Shown: positions 5,035 through 6,186 of the stretch, in pieces
Position numbering within the stretch: position 1 is the first letter of the stretch
How the letters are laid out: each line of letters opens with the position of its first letter
Assembly: GCA_964570325.1 (NCBI GenBank)
Contig: CAZMXS010000114.1
Location: 1 to 6,186 of the forward strand
Source: CAZMXS01 sp964570325
GTDB taxonomy: Bacteria; Verrucomicrobiota; Kiritimatiellia; CAIQIC01; CAZMXS01
Reading direction: 5' to 3'
Length of the DNA: 6,186 nt
Position numbers and translations under genes: made by a program
Notes under the pieces: generated by a model
Databases searched by the model: none
The model's input: only the letters and a program-made list of their open reading frames with translations
What the model was told of the DNA's origin: nothing

Positions 5035-6186
5035 ATGGCCGATACTGCGTTCGCCGCTTCGCTTGCTGCCCGGCTGACATTGCTTTTCGGTCGAACCGCC
5101 CACGGTATCAAGCTGGGCCTCGACACCGAACGCAGCCTGCTGGCGCATCTTGGCAATCCCCAGGATGCCATTCCCTGTGTGCACGTGGCCGGGACCAACG
5201 GCAAGGGCTCCGTCTGTGCGCTGATCGCCGCGGCGCTGCGCGCGGCCGGCTATCGCACCGGCCTCTATACCTCACCGCACCTGGTTCGTTTCAACGAGCG
5301 CATCGCGGTGAATGGCGCGTGCATCACCGATGAGCAACTGGCCGCATTATTCGAGATTGTGGATGCGGCCGATCGGCGGATCGCCGCGGCGCCCGGCGGG
5401 CGGCCGGCGACTTTTTTCGAGTTCACAACCGCGCTTGCGCTGGAGCATTTCCGTCGGGAGCGCGTGGCGGTTGCGGTGTTGGAAACCGGCCTGGGCGGAC
5501 GCCTGGATGCGACCAATGTGGTCACGCCGCGGGTCACGGTGATCACGCGCCTGGGGATCGAGCACACCGCCTACCTAGGCGGAACGCTGGCTGAAATCGC
5601 CGCCGAGAAAGCCGGGATCATCAAACCCGGGGCGCCGGTGATCTATGCCGGGGCGCCGGAAGGCGAGGCGTTCACCGTCATCGCGCAAACGGCGCGGGAA
5701 CGCGGCGCGCGGTTGGTGGCGGCGGCGGAGGAGGTCAGCGTGCGCCGGATCAGCCAGACCCTGAAGGGCCAGAAACTGAAGATCGAAACTTTGGGGCTGG
5801 CCCTGCGTCCGGTGGTGGTGCCTTTGCTGGGCCGGCACCAGGTCGAGAATGTGGCGGCGGCCGTGGCCGCGCTGGAGGCGCTGAACGAGGAATCGCCGTT
5901 CGCTTGCGATGAAAAGGCCATGGCCCGCGGCCTGGCGGCGGTGCGCTGGCCAGCCCGCTTCCAGATTCTCTCCACGGAACCGCCGCGGGTGCTTGATGTT
6001 GCGCACAACCCGGGCGCCGCGGCGGCGCTGGCGGATTGCTGGCGCGATGTCTTCGGGCGGCGGCGCATGGCCCTGGTGGCCGGACTGCTGGCTGACAAGG
6101 ATGCCGCCGGTTTCTTCCAGGCGCTGGCGCCGCTGGTGGGCGCGAGTTGGCTTGTCCCGCTGCCCAGCGAGCGCAACATGCCCCCG
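5035..6186 (+). CDS. folC: Folylpolyglutamate synthase/dihydrofolate synthase (3' end outside the window)
   Basis: 384 uninterrupted codons run to the window edge; family members have about 420-430 residues, so roughly the last tenth is missing. FolC adds glutamate to folates (and in many bacteria to dihydropteroate) with ATP, in the cytoplasm. It belongs to the Mur ligase superfamily. Seen in order: the ATP loop HVAGTNGKGSV (50-60), YTSPHLVRFNERI (78-90), TFFEFTTALAL (126-136), ETGLGGRLDATN (150-161), the Mg-binding region RLGIEHTAYLG (172-182, H177), EKAGIIKPG (191-199, with K192 matching the carbamylated lysine), LGRHQVENVAAAV (266-278), WPARFQIL (305-312) and LDVAHNPGAA (320-329). IEH replaces the more usual (L/V)DH. 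The ATG lies 10 bases after the accD stop. The sequence TGAGG, which includes that stop, provides a Shine-Dalgarno at 8 bases. Whether it is bifunctional cannot be told here. Confidence 0.95.
   Translation, partial: MADTAFAASLAARLTLLFGRTAHGIKLGLDTERSLLAHLGNPQDAIPCVHVAGTNGKGSVCALIAAALRAAGYRTGLYTSPHLVRFNERIAVNGACITDEQLAALFEIVDAADRRIAAAPGGRPATFFEFTTALALEHFRRERVAVAVLETGLGGRLDATNVVTPRVTVITRLGIEHTAYLGGTLAEIAAEKAGIIKPGAPVIYAGAPEGEAFTVIAQTARERGARLVAAAEEVSVRRISQTLKGQKLKIETLGLALRPVVVPLLGRHQVENVAAAVAALEALNEESPFACDEKAMARGLAAVRWPARFQILSTEPPRVLDVAHNPGAAAALADCWRDVFGRRRMALVAGLLADKDAAGFFQALAPLVGASWLVPLPSERNMPP

Noticed and set aside
4395..5204. A 269-codon minus-strand reading frame opposite accD and folC
   Set aside because: Shadow of two well-identified genes; His/Arg-rich product without motif or start signal.
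1..6186. A mobile element, phage, defence or CRISPR system
   Set aside because: No transposase or integrase motifs, no direct-repeat array, no target-site duplications and no composition break visible. CPBP proteases are sometimes called Abi, but nothing here otherwise points to phage defence.

Overview
The window is GC-rich (by eye above 60%), densely coded bacterial DNA. It holds two operons that diverge from a 430-base non-coding interval (1934-2363). Every recognisable gene is chromosomal housekeeping or stress type. I see no transposase, integrase, phage gene, CRISPR array, rRNA or tRNA. The order comF-accD-folC, the protein sequences and the high GC would fit a bacterium of the PVC group (Verrucomicrobiota/Kiritimatiellota-like). 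The accD-folC pair also occurs in Proteobacteria, so this assignment is a weak inference.

Left operon (minus strand, read from 1933 down to 1): a SrkA/YihE-type stress-response kinase (932-1933), then after 6 bases a small YdjM-type membrane-bound putative metal-dependent hydrolase (371-925), then, overlapping it by 16 bases, an exported protein of unknown function (1-386) that runs off the window. A near-consensus sigma70 promoter sits so close to the kinase ATG that its mRNA may be leaderless. All three genes point to the envelope or to stress handling, but a joint role is inference.

Right operon (plus strand, 2364 to the end): a CPBP/CAAX-type intramembrane protease homologue (2364-3335), a ComF phosphoribosyltransferase-fold protein whose start overlaps the protease stop (3332-4123), the acetyl-CoA carboxylase carboxyltransferase beta subunit AccD (4167-5024) and folylpolyglutamate/dihydrofolate synthase FolC (5035 to the edge, truncated). 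AccD (fatty acid synthesis) and FolC (folate polyglutamylation) are the core metabolic members.

The central interval carries the probable promoters of both operons, repeated CGCGCGG palindromic elements, and a possible leader hairpin upstream of the protease gene. No convincing gene was found there. The window looks mostly ordinary. The points most worth a second look are the contrast between start signals at operon-first and operon-internal genes, the palindromic leader of the protease operon, and a cysteine cluster in the kinase.
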